Assembly (NCBI GenBank): GCA_020055645.1
Contig: CM034547.1
Coordinates: 64,825,884-64,889,883, forward strand
Direction of reading: 5' to 3'
DNA length: 64,000 nt
From: Tomocerus qinae
Taxonomy: Eukaryota; Arthropoda; Collembola; Entomobryomorpha; Tomoceridae
Within the stretch, counting starts at the first letter, position 1. Each line of letters opens with the position of its first letter. Positions 14,401 through 27,700 of this stretch are shown one piece after another. A program made the translations under genes and the position numbers. The notes below the pieces were generated by a model. The model did not search any database, was not told where the DNA came from, and worked only from the letters and a program-made list of their open reading frames with translations.

Positions 14401-17400
14401 AATACTATTAATACTTATCAGATGATGACCCACGATCTATATCTTCGTTACTGAAGATTACTGTACTTAGCACCCAAAAATGTGTTTAGGCGTCAAATAT
14501 GAAACTGTACCTAACACCAAGTTTAAATTAAGTGGATTGTATAATAGAGTATTTACTATATTTACATATATAGACTACGCACTGTTGACTGTTTGGTTAC
14601 ATTGGTTAGAATTAAAAATAAAATAGCGCAGATTTTGACAGACAGGTACCACTTAAATACTAAGAGAATATAGACAAGATGTATGGACCCAATTTGAGAA
14701 TGGCGTTGTGAGATTTGGCTTGGTGATATGGATCATAGAATTAATACGCATGGGTATGGTATACGACCAACTCTAACTAATGACACTGGTGAGCCGTAAC
14801 AAAAGAGGAAAAACCGAGTCGTTAGCTGTCAGCTAGAAGGCTAGGTCATGTTTAGCTGTCTCCGTTCCAAAAATACATTTTCTAAGTATGTATGTGTATA
14901 CGACTACCTATATATACGCTCTGATTCTGGTTGACAAATACATTTACGCATCTTCAGCATAGGAAAGACAAAATAAGAAAACACTAACGATAAGATGGCC
15001 CGACATTTTTAATGAATGTGGCAAAGCCATTAGCAGTTTCTCTAGACTCACTTTACGCTTAATTTAGTTTTAAACACAGCCAGCTAGCACAATAACATAA
15101 ATAGAAGCAAGTGAAAACCGGTATTTATTGTTACCTGTTAAAAAGGAATCTAAAACAATAATTAACATTTTCGTCACTGCAAGTTTAACTTACATTTTAC
15201 GGCAATGGCAATATGGGTTTACTCTTAATTTACATAAATCATATCTCTATTTACTTATCGAGTGACTTTTGAACGCATGTCCTTCTCCTGGTGTTTACAA
15301 ACAGTTTTCTGTGGAATAATTTTTATTTTCCTTTTATCTGCTCAATATTTCCCTAACATTTGATTCAGAGTGGCAACTGGTGAATACAGATAACTAACAC
15401 AAGTGCTACAATTGAAACACACACTGAACAGATGCGGATGTACCACACCACAACACACAACTATATAACCACCACTGCCATATCAACATCAACCCCACCA
15501 TTGTTCCTTCATTGTCAGTAGCCCAACAAAAACAGATGAAGCTCAAATTAGGTCCTTTATAGCATCAAATATGTAACTACTGCTACGTGCTTATTGTTTG
15601 AAGAAATATAGATTTAAGCTATCCACATTATCTGGAGGAGTGAATTAGTGAAGTCACATTGTTATACAAAGTGTGTTTTATCTATTGGAGCCCCCGCGGT
15701 TTGTCTGGTAAATTACAAGGTTTCCTGTCTGCACTCTTGCAGATTCCTCAACAACCACAACGCATCTGCAGTTTCAATTTTTACTTTTCCGCTTGGGAAT
15801 ACTGCTCAATATAATCAGGCCTTACAAACTATGATACAACCTACAATCTTCCCATTGAAATTAAAAAGATGTTATCGCCAATACTAAATTACCGGTGATT
15901 ATGTAAGTAACATTGTCAGTCATCTGAAAAAAATTATTTAAGTAATTGAAAATATATTGGCTAATGAGAACCGTGTCCAAGTTCGTGTGCTCATGAAGAC
16001 CACATTTAAGCATATCGTTTTGCAATAAATACAGCACAGCACAACTGCACGTTTTAAAAAGTTAGTATTGCTTTAGACATGAAATCCTCAGAAGAAAAAC
16101 GAAATTAGTGTCAAGAGCGAATATTAATAAGAATCTAGCCCATCCAACTATATACAATTCATAAATACGTCCCGATATTACCAACAAAACTAATTTCAGC
16201 AAAAACATTTTAAAAGTTACGCATTAAAGCCAAGACACGCTAGTAACAGTTTTTATAGTATTGCATATTGTTTTCTAGGCGAAATGTATTAACAAACACA
16301 ATGGTTTCACTGCCTCATTGTTAGCTCAATTCTTAAGTGTATAATATCCTCCTACTTTTTAAAACAAGAGTTTAGGACGAAAAACGTTTAATTGAGGAGC
16401 CCAACCTTAAGAAATCAAGGCACGTTACATGTTTTTATGGAAGGAAGTTTCTTAAAATTGTGTACTAAATATATTACATGTATGTGGATAGAATACAATA
16501 GACATAAACCTACATACCTGTGGTAACTATCTAATAACTACAGATTATTTCAATTCCGTTGCGTTGATTCTAGTAAATAAGAAAAGCCACAATGCACAGT
16601 TATCTTGGAATTAACCAAAGTGTAATCTTTCTATCTGTTGAAAATACGCAATGGTTTTGGCTGCGTGGGTTGTCATTACAGCAGAGAGCCGTGCATAGCC
16701 TATTGAAGCTAAATCTCATTTGAAAAATGCCTGCAACATGTAAGCAAAGGAAACTTCTTTAAACACTATTATACTTCACACTATAAATCCTTCTCGAAAT
16801 AATGAAATAGAAAATAAGATATGCCAGGCCATTGTTAAAAGGACATTGGAATACTCAGTAGAAGCCTACTACCTACCCTACTAGATTTTCCACAGATTGC
16901 TTCTACTGTCTTGCAAACGTTTAAAGTTCTGGCGCAAATAAACACGAAAGGATAATAAGTACGTACATAACATCACATTATAATAGCAGCATAACAGGGA
17001 ATTAAATGAACTCAATATTTATTATATTCCCACACTGCTTGTAGCCAAAAAGCTCAGCTCAGCTCTAAAACTATTGTAATATACTGCCATAAGTTCTACC
17101 TCTATTCACTAATACTACTTATAAAATGATTGAATAGAACAGCAAGGTGTATTAAACTATAAAATAATGTCATGTACATAATACCACGATAAATAATGCC
17201 TTATAAAGTCTTACAAAATGTTTTACAGTACTTTACAGAGTTTAGAGAGAAGGAACGTCACTGTAATATATCAGACAAGTCTGTGCATGCTAAAAGTTGA
17301 AGTCAAGTATTTGTACTTATGTGAATTCACCTGAACATAATCTACAGCTACGGAATAGAGATAGGAGACTGTGCCGGAGGCTGTTCAGTCAAAAGAACCA

Positions 17401-18251
17401 AGTTGAGCAGCTTTTGCATTAGCTAATGCGAGTAAGATTTGCCAAGACAAGACAACGCAAAGGATGCCATCATCAACGAAGCGAAACCTGGCCTACGTAG
17501 CCTAGCCTATTCTGTAGAAAGCCGGTAGGGAAGGAAAAAAGATGTAAAGTAATGTAAGCTAACGGTACAGGTGAGTGAGAGACACACTGAACGAACCAAA
17601 CAGAACACTGGCCTACGCTATAGGCTATTGCCACCACCGACTCCTACTTTTTGCTCTGCCAGCCTCACACTCTTTACAATGTAGACTCACTACTACACTC
17701 TATTTCTACATACATACCTTTCAACCACAATACAATATATTATTTTGTGCTGTTAGTTCAGTTACTAACACGCTTATACATTTACTACTTACCCTACCTA
17801 CTCTAACAATGTAGCTATACACAATTATTATTATCCTACTATGTGCTACCCACATATTTCTACACACCTTCCTTGCCTTACCTCAAGTTTAAATTTCAGA
17901 CTAAAGCTACAAATAACACTCGCTCGTTTACTATTTCCCACCGTCCTCACCATATTTTATGGCTTCATACCAAATACCTAACTTTAAGACACTATAATTG
18001 CAACAGCTACAATAACTTTAAAAATCCTCTACATCAATCTCTACTTTGCAAAACAATAATCCTACCTTTATTACTAACAGTCTTGGTTTCACATATAAAT
18101 GCTTATCTTTAACATTAAAATTGTTTCTCTTGTCATGTTTCCATCAATTTCTTTCAGACTGGAAGATCATAAATCATGTGTACCCGAACACAATCTATTT
18201 AATGTTAATGATAATAAATAATTACTAAATCATAAAATCAACATTATGGAT
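11476..18251. other. Intronic stretch, nothing recognised
   Basis: AT-rich intron sequence between E2 and the SINE-like pair. Open frames are short and lack any family signature. I see no repeat or RNA gene here. Confidence 0.6.
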
Positions 18252-18360
18252 ATGTAGCAAAGGTGATATACATTATTATTGGTATAGCGCAGTGCTTAAG
18301 AGTGTGCGAATTTAAAAGCTTGTTGGTGGTATGTGGGTGTGAAACTCTCTGAAACAATTC
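18252..18360 (+). repeat. SINE-like tRNA-derived sequence, copy a
   Basis: This 109-bp sequence is about 91% identical to copy b at 18607-18715. It contains TAGCGCAGTGC (18285-18295), which resembles a pol III box A. About 51 bases later it has GGTGTGAAACTC (18336-18347), close to the box B consensus GGTTCGANNCC. The order and spacing fit a tRNA-derived SINE head. No tail repeat or target duplication could be marked, so its ends are only the limits of similarity between the copies. Confidence 0.6.
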
Positions 18361-18606
18361 CATATTTTCATTTTACACTTGTCAAATCGCATTCAAATTT
18401 TTATGTTTAAACATCCAATCGATATTATTCTGCTCGACATGATTTTAGTATCAACTATACAAATCTCCAGATTCGTCAGTCCCCTTTGATTAGTATTTCG
18501 AATTAAATATTAAAATGTGGAGGATGGGATTGTTTTCTACTTTTACAGTATACTTTGGATTTTGCAAAAAACAAAACTTAATTTAAAATCAAACATGTTT
18601 GCAATA

Positions 18607-18715
18607 ATGTAGCAAATGTGGTATCCATTATTATTGTTATAGCGCAGTGCTTAAGAGTGTGCGAATGTAAACGTTTGTTGGTGGCATGTGGGTGTGAAAC
18701 TCTGTGAAACAATTT
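18607..18715 (+). repeat. SINE-like tRNA-derived sequence, copy b
   Basis: Direct repeat of copy a, 355 bp downstream with no indel and about ten substitutions. The box A-like and box B-like segments are kept. The pair could be a local tandem duplication or two separate insertions; the intervening 246 bp does not reappear after copy b, so no third unit is evident. Confidence 0.6.
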
Positions 18716-21700
18716 CTAAACTACTTGACTTGCTAATAAATACACACGTAAGCGATAAATTAGATTGCTAATGAATTAGAAATGGGATAATTTGCACCGT
18801 AGGTAGGAGGTGCTATCACATCGTAAGCCTAAATCCCTTGTAGTGCCAGGTAACATCCATTTTAAAAACGATGTACAAGTCCTTTAATCTTGTCCATTGT
18901 CGTTTACATGTATCTCCAAAGTATTTAATCATTCCAGTTTTCAAATGTTATAGTTAAACATGAGATTACAGCTTATTAAATACGCTTAGGAATTAAAAGC
19001 ACCGTTGGAATTCACCTGCTTCAATTAGGTACACCACAAGTACCTGCACTTCCTATCTTACGCACTCACGTACTAATAGTATTACTGGTACAGGTAATCC
19101 TTTTTACAGTTCTATACAATGGACATACCTTTCTTTAAATCAACTTGACTCTGGCTTTACAACCTTCCATGGGGCAGGATATATATTTTACAATTAGAGG
19201 GTTAGTGTTGTTGTTGCTGTTTTAGTTGAGTTTAATTTCCTGCATTCTCCTATGTACACAACTAAATACACATAAATAATATAGGTCTGTGCTTCTGATT
19301 GCTGTTTACTTTCCGTGTACTGTTTATACATGCAATGGGCTCAACTTAAGGAGAATACCTTCTTAGAACCAGACAAAGTATCCTCCTGCATGGAAATATC
19401 ATCATTGCATATATCTACTTTCACGATTTCACCTTCTTATTCTGGAAATTGCTAGCAAAATTATAGATTAACAGCACCTTGCAGCGCGGTAGCCTAAATT
19501 CCACTCTAATTCCTTAGGAGCATGACATGGACAACAAGTTTTACTCAAACCTCCCATAATGTTAATATTTAGTTAAAAGGCCACAAGTGCAGATTACACA
19601 TGCATACAACAGCCACCTGTCTATGGCTGTCTCATTGGAGAGATGTTAGCATTTTCTCACGTCGCGTTGTCCTTAGTTAAGTAACCATTAGCAAGACTTA
19701 ATACGTTTGGAAAGGCCCGCATTAAGTATGCAGAAATAGGTAATTTTTCATCAGATAGGAATACAAAAGAATTTTCAGGTGTCAAAACACAAAGTCTGAG
19801 ATATTTCAGTTTGCAAAGACCTCAGGTAAATCCGCTATCATATTTATGACTATTATGCCTATTAGCTACAGAGCTCTTTACAAGTTTAAACCTACCTATG
19901 AATGCTCTTACGGTGTTTATAGCTATCAGCACATACAACCAAACCACACGACTATTAACTAAACTATGTGTGCGAAAAAGTTATTCAAACAACCGTAGTT
20001 ACAATCACTAAATACACAAAAAGATACATATAGATACAAGTGCTACTCGTTTTGACATTTACCAACGACGGTGACAAACCGCAAAAGAACATTATTGCAG
20101 ACGTAAAAAATCACTTCATCGCATCCTCGTCAAGTTGCGAAAATGACAACCATACTTCATTGCATTCAGTTGCCAATAATTATTATACTAACGATAGTGC
20201 TACACGAATATTCGCATACATACATATAATTACATGCAAGCAAAGGAATTTTCGAGACTTTAGTAAAAGAATTCTCAAAAAACTATGCAATTACTGTCCA
20301 TGATATATTTATTAGTAACGTTCTGTTAAAACGAGTAGATTACAGTGGTTATGAGAATTTTCCATTTCCCAACATACACAAATGGTTAGCTAATTATACT
20401 GTTTCATATAGTAAAAATACATTTATATATTGCTCAACCCTCAAGGTCTACTGTCTTAAATCAGTTTCAACGCTATACTTTTCTGTTTGTCATTATAAAA
20501 CCAGCAGCAGGTGGAGTGAAATAGCTCTTTGTAATTACTGTACCTTTAGCTACAAAACTTAGAACTGATAATGTGACAACTTATTCAGTAACTTACTGGT
20601 CACAAGTACTGCAGACACAATACTTTTGTAAATTTTCTTATCTGTTAATGAAATGACATGCAAAATGGTTAATTAGGTAATAACTGTGAGTTTTCCAAGT
20701 ATATTTTGTTTCTTTGAACAAGTCCACAGACTATATTGGAGTCCTTTGCGAGGCTTATTATATTAATAGCCACCTAACCCTAGCCTATGGACAGAGTATT
20801 CTTTTATCTGTCTGGTAGTTATTATGCATGCAAGGTTTACTTAGGCTTCATCTATATTAGAGCGATTTTGCACTTGTGCTTGTGTACACAGACGGTATTC
20901 AGCATAATAATGTCAGTTCTTGTTTCGACTTTGCAACTGTGTGGCAGTGGAAAATAAATCAAGGACGTTTCCATCGCACATTAACGATGCATAGCACTTA
21001 GCACACTACCACTGTGTATGCAATGTAATGTATACCTTTTACAACATATTGGCCAATGCTGTCGAACATGTATGACTACAGTAGTGTAAAGTAAAGCACG
21101 TCTAGCAACACTAACTACTGGTTAGCTAGAAGTGTGTTAACTGTAATAATAATAACTAGTTGAAGTATGTGCATTGTGGTGTATTGGTATTTCCAACAAT
21201 ACATACATTCGTTTTGGTACCATGATACTACATCTAAAGATTTTTATTTATATTACAGAATGTCAATAGCAGCGATAGATAAACTATCTCGTCTCGTACA
21301 TTAGCAAGACCAACGCAACGTTTTATGGATGTGTGCCGCAATATCCTTACATATGCCTCTATTCCATTGAATAATGTATATGTCTCTCCCTCCTCGATTC
21401 TACATTATTCAATCCAAAAGCGAAGGCTTGGCTTTGCCATTTATTTATTCTTTGTGCTTTCCATGTAGCAAGATAACTACCAATGAACTGCGATAAACAC
21501 TTTTCGTCGTATGCCAATATCAACAACAAATTACAACTATATATGAAACACGATAGCTCTGTAGCATAATATACCAAGCTATGGGACAATATTTACATAA
21601 TTGAAATCCCTGCTATCAAATACTAAAACATCGGTTTATCTGTCTAACTTAATTTACGGAAATTCTCGTTAAATTCAAACGTCGAATACAATAAAATACC

Positions 21701-24700
21701 ATTATACTCGCTATAGTGGTGATGGTTAGCTTCATGCTTTCAATTTGTATAATATCTTTAACAATCTTTTAATAGTATTATCCTAGTAGGAATCAGCTGC
21801 AGAATTAGCATAGAACTACATAGATGTTTTCCCACTGTAGCAAAAGGGAACAACAGTATTTAAAAGTTAGCATTACAATGACGTAAGTAATTGTATGTGA
21901 TCAAAGAAAATGATGAGAACTTATTTTTTGATGACAATCTTTTATGTAACATCTGTGTTAAGTATATCAGTAGTATGCAAATGTAACCTACAATACCTGT
22001 AATAAATGGGAACAGATGCCATGAGGAGTCTTCTATTAAATAGAGTAATGAAAAACGAAAACATCAATTACAGATATTTTTTGTTCTATTTAATCCCACT
22101 CAACGGAACATTTTCAAATCCTTTGAGTTCAAAAGAATGAGTAGAGAACATTTAGAACAGTGAATAAAATCGGCTGTAAAAATGTAAGCACGCATATAAA
22201 CATAAACTGTATTACAGCATACCAAGGAAAGTGTGTCAGGCCAGACTGAATAGCAATTTGGAATTACCGTAACACAACATAAAACGAATATTTAAAATGT
22301 AGTATACCTATAGGATATTATTACCTATACGCGGGATATTATGGTTAGGCTATTTTTATTAGGTCAAACTGAGTAGTTCGCAGTACTACTCCATGCTAAA
22401 ACGAGTGCCATTAAGTTACACAATCATATGAGTACCTACTTGACGCACTGCAAGCGACAGATATAGCTCACACCGCCTCTTCAATTGAAATAAGTAGGAA
22501 CTCATCCCACACCGTCGTAAAGAGCGACAGAAAAAGCAACAAACGGAACGGCAGATAGGAAGATGCACATATTACATAAATACTGCACTACACAAATTAA
22601 AAACATTGAGTAAAAAATTCTAAGTAAAAGTAACTCAACTTTCCAGGAAACGACTAGACGGAAAAGCCCACTTTGTGTTCGAGTTCATGGAGCATTACGC
22701 ACTTATCGTAACAGCAGTAGGAGTGCAAAGATTATAAAGAGCGAAACTAATCAAATCCCACGTAAATCTGACCGGAGAACTTAGAAAAGGGAAACTACCG
22801 GTTCTATCCAACCCAACTTATTTAGAAATGCATTTATCTGTTCTCCCCAGCAGTAAAGTGGAGGAAACTGGAAAAGGAGTGGATCCTGAACTGGAAGATG
22901 CTGCTACTAGTTCCTGCACGCAATAAGCAAAGTAGAGGAAGTTAAATAAAACGAGACAACTTGTACATTACATACATTACATACTTGTCGTACGTACACA
23001 CAACAAGTTAAGTCAATTTTGGAGTCTTCTTGGTAGGATTAGGGATATAGTAGTCGAGAGACACCACACACGTTCCTATTCCTACAGAGAAGATCTACGA
23101 ACATCTTGGAATGAAATGCAATGACCTAAATCCAAGTCCTGTTACTTTGCATTCAGTGTCTCGTATTATTAAAGTATGTATGTTACTGTTGTTCTATTAG
23201 AGAACTTGCTTCTGCTCCGTCCTGTCTGTAATACATCTCAGCTACATTTCCCTTCGTCTCACAAACAGATATGGACTGTGTGTGCAGAGTGCAACTATTC
23301 CTAACATTGCCATTGCATTTGCTCTTCACCAAAAATCTAGACATTGCTTGGATTGGCATAAACTCTATCTCCCTCAACAAACACGAAACGTATTCCTCCA
23401 CTCTATAATCATACTTTCCTTCGGCTCGGTCTTTCTCGTTATTCTTCCTAGCCGCTCTCGTCTGGCTATTTTCTTTCCCTAGCTCACATAACTTTTCAGC
23501 AGGCAGGCAAAGGCGAAACTTATCTGAGGGAAAGTCTTACTTTGAACACAGTCCATGTATACTTATGCTTACTACATCTTCGATTTACACATTTGCCCTA
23601 TACTAGTATACATACCACTCTCTACTAGTACTAGATATTATGTAACACTGGAAGATACATATAGTAATAGCATATCCAGTGAGTATTCTCCGTAGACTCT
23701 GCCAAAGTTTTTTTTACACTTGTCTTCCCTTCCAATACGAAAACATTTACTTGTTTAAAAACTTATCTGTTTGTTATGTTACGATTGCTAGTTAACAATA
23801 AATATACTTAAATATATTCTGCTTATGCATGCAGTACGTATTTATGTGAATGAATATGAATATGGCGACAGAGAGTATACATAAATAAGACAAACACAGT
23901 TTCATATGCGTAAGCTCTATTATATGTAGCATGTACTTCTCTAATGTGTCTATTCGATAAAATAAAATTTCTTGCATTAAAACAGACAGACAGACATAAT
24001 ATATAAGAAACAAAGTTCTTTGCCTACTCCCTCCTGCTGTACTTATATATAGGGACATGAGATTTTGTCTATCAGCATCACTCAGCAATTCGCCTTGCTT
24101 GTTTGTTCTGTTATTTTATTCTCTTATCCACTTGTGAGTCAGTGTATTCCTTTCAGTGTTGCTCGTAGATTTGTCATTGTGCTGTTCATGCCATGCCATT
24201 CCACAATGTTAAAGAATTGAAATAGATTTCTTCCATATGCTTCCGCACATGACAGTAGTACTAGGATATAGTAGTTGCAATATGCAAACTGCTATCTCTG
24301 CATCGTATGTCATGGAATGCATGTATCTATATAGGAGTTCACACAATAAAGTACCCACACCATGCAATATCACATTTTTCTTTAATAGTCGTATTTTGTT
24401 GCGTTTACTTAGATTATTTGTAGTTGTGTCAGTAAATTCCATTCCTGATTTCTGTTCTCTATTGTAGAATAAGTACGGGAGTCATTCAACAGTACTCTAC
24501 CATTCAATTCAATACACGACGAACTTTTAAAAGGAATAAACAAAAAAGAAAACAGCAGGGAATATTGTACTGGCTCAGATTCAGAGACCGACACCGACAT
24601 ACAGAATACAACCAAACCACTTTAAACAAGGCACACTAGGCATATCATCTCAAATACTGCACTGCATAGTTCTAAAAATGAACTATGGGCTCTCAATGCA

Positions 24701-27700
24701 ATTTGTAGCTATATAACAGGAATATACGCACACATACCTAAGTTACATGCATTAGTATTTTAGACAGAACCTTAGCCACCTAAGGATACATAATATAACT
24801 GTAGTATACAAATATATCGTAACGCACGAATTTTTACAAAAATAGGAGGAATACGTGCTACATTACACCATTAGTGCTATTATGCTATACTTACGTTTGC
24901 ACTCAGAGGAACTTGGTATCTATGTAGACTGCTTAAAGTACCTACTAGTCCTATTCAAACGTGCGTTTGCAGATAGATGCTTTTGCTCAATCTACCATGA
25001 ACTTCCTCATAGGCTGAGTCGACTTGAGTTTTTGTCAACTGGAAGCTCCCAACTAAGCTGAATCTATTCTATTCAACTACAAGTACATATCGCACTCAAA
25101 AATTACACTCTTCTGCCTCTCCTCCTTTTCTGACTTCCCTATCTCATTCCTTTTGCTTGCGTACTCACTTTTTCCTCCGTTGACCTCTCTTGCACTCTTT
25201 TATTTAAGCTCCAAGCATTTATATTCCATTAAACAAAACGGCTTACAGTCAAAAGAGAATCCACATGATTTAACATCTTCGCTTCCACGAAATGACAAGC
25301 TTGAAACTTGCTAATAATTGAGCTATAATTTATTACTTCTTATTGCTTATTAACTAGTCATTTAATCTACAATACCTAGCGTAGAAATAACATCATGTTA
25401 TATTTCATTAGATAAATATAGACAGCGCTACTACCAGACTTTAACAAATGAGTAGTACGCAGTATGTAACTTATGTACTTCCTGTTTGGGTATCATGTAT
25501 CAACTGCAATTACAACCTACCTAAGTCTACATTATATGCAAGAATGCCATAAAAGTTTTTATCTATTTATTTACCGTATAATGTCTGTTCCAAGTTTCAA
25601 CATGCATACCTAATAAACTACAACCAATAGAAACTAATGCAATCCACAACAAAAACACTTTGGAGTGCAACCAACAATTCAATATTGAGCTCTCTACCAT
25701 ATCATTTATATGCATTTAGTTTCTTGTGTGCGTACCAGGAGCTTTTAGCAAACAAAACAAATTCCACGATTTACCACAAATAATTCAGAGTGGGCAACCA
25801 ATAAATATGAAAGATTTTATGCCGAGAGAATACACTCAACACAACATTCAATACATATAGGAAACCTCCCTCTAGATGTGCGTCTACATCATTTTCTTAC
25901 TTCACAAATCTACACATGTATAAAACTTTCCTACGCAAGATTTTGCTACTGGGAACACATAAATATTGTAACACACAAAGTAGAGTACATTTACTAAGCT
26001 AACATAAGGTTAGTAAATGTCAACATTGCCAGTACAATTTAGTATTATCCTCAAAACGCCAGAAATTTAAGCTAAATACGTTAGCATAATGTCAGTCAGC
26101 TTCGTTTGGCTTTTGAAACGAGGTCAGAAGGCATCTCAAATCTCCAGAGTGTCCTTAATAGCATAAATTGGCTACATCTGATTGTGAGCTAAAACTATTT
26201 CCTTCTCTACTAAAATGAAAAATATTACATACACAAAGAAAAAATGTAAAAATGGTCACTATAAGTTTACATACTATACCAATACAAAAATTCCGTTTGC
26301 AAAATATGTTTTAAGTAAGGTAGACAATCAAAAATACGATTAAGCAGAGAACTTTCTCTTTAATTCACTTCTTGTTTGGCAATAGAGGCCAGACAGATAG
26401 TAGGCATTTACTTATTGTCAGTGTGTCTACTGATTGATAGTTAAAAGCTAAATTTTTTGTTAGAGTGAGAGAAGAGAGGAAAACCAGTAGGTAGTATTTT
26501 AAATGAATGTACTTTGAACGTGTCTTCTTCAAGAAACTGATAATAGCTTTGGAGTCAGAGTAGAACTACCCTTTCATGTAATTATTCAAATGAGATGTTA
26601 CTTAAACCTTATGATGAGACTGGTAGTCGTTTACAAGAGGATGGAAAACAATGAAATAGTTAGAGCATAAATGTCAGCCGTTGATAATATACCTACCCAC
26701 ATGTAAAGAGCCAGCCACAGAATAGTCAACAAGACTAACACCCTATGGCTAATTTGAAGATGAGCTTGCATATTATTTGTATTTACACGTAAATAAATAG
26801 AAGAGCCTACTTAATTGAGTACCGCTATGCCGTGCATGGTACACATTATTATTCTTACGACTTTTCCTAAACACACACTAAGTACGTGTCCTCTCCTCTT
26901 CCACTCGTCTATACTGGTACAAAGTCTTGACGCTAATGCTCCTTCGGTTTAAATCTATTCGCCTAATTTCCCCCACATAATAATACTTGCACTTTAGAGA
27001 GAAAATTGCTCAAAGTAGTAAATCAGTTATATGGGCATCCGTAGAGAGATAAGGGAGTGCTTAGTAGAGACATACACCACCATTGTGTACCAGTAATACC
27101 CTTATTATCATCTTCCCAGAAATCTTTATTCCTTTATTTAGCATACAAGTCAAGTGAATGAGAGCAGGACCAACCAACTAATCCAATCCTAACCAACTCA
27201 AACCGTTCCAAGTTTAGAAAGCGTGCACTCTTGCTGAGTTCCATTCTTTCTTCATTTCATCATCATCATCACTCAATTTGTCACACTGTGCATTTGGGAT
27301 CACAATCCATCCCATTTACTATAGAGATACTCACAATGTCCCGCACCACTGTTATTAAGGAGGAGGCATTTGAACTTTATGTGACTACCTACAGCTAATT
27401 CTGTTAACAAAATGCCACATTTACATTAAATTAAGTAAATAGGCAAAGCTACTTCTACTCAATTAACTCTTTTGCCACAAAGAGGTACTTCATAATTAGT
27501 AACCAAAACATACATACCACACCGTGCCTAACCAAATCAACGACAACACCAGGTACTTTTTCACTTTCATCTCCATTATCTATACATTACGTACCTCAAT
27601 GAAATTATACTTCGAAATTCCTTATTTCCAATTGTATCTGAAGAAAAGAAAGTTTCATACTTAACAGTAATAATAAACAGTTTTTCCAATGAATACAGTA

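Noticed and set aside
25987-26020. 11-bp stem with 12-nt loop (ACATTTACTAA / TTAGTAAATGT)
   Set aside because: A hairpin of this size is expected about once by chance in a window of this length and composition.
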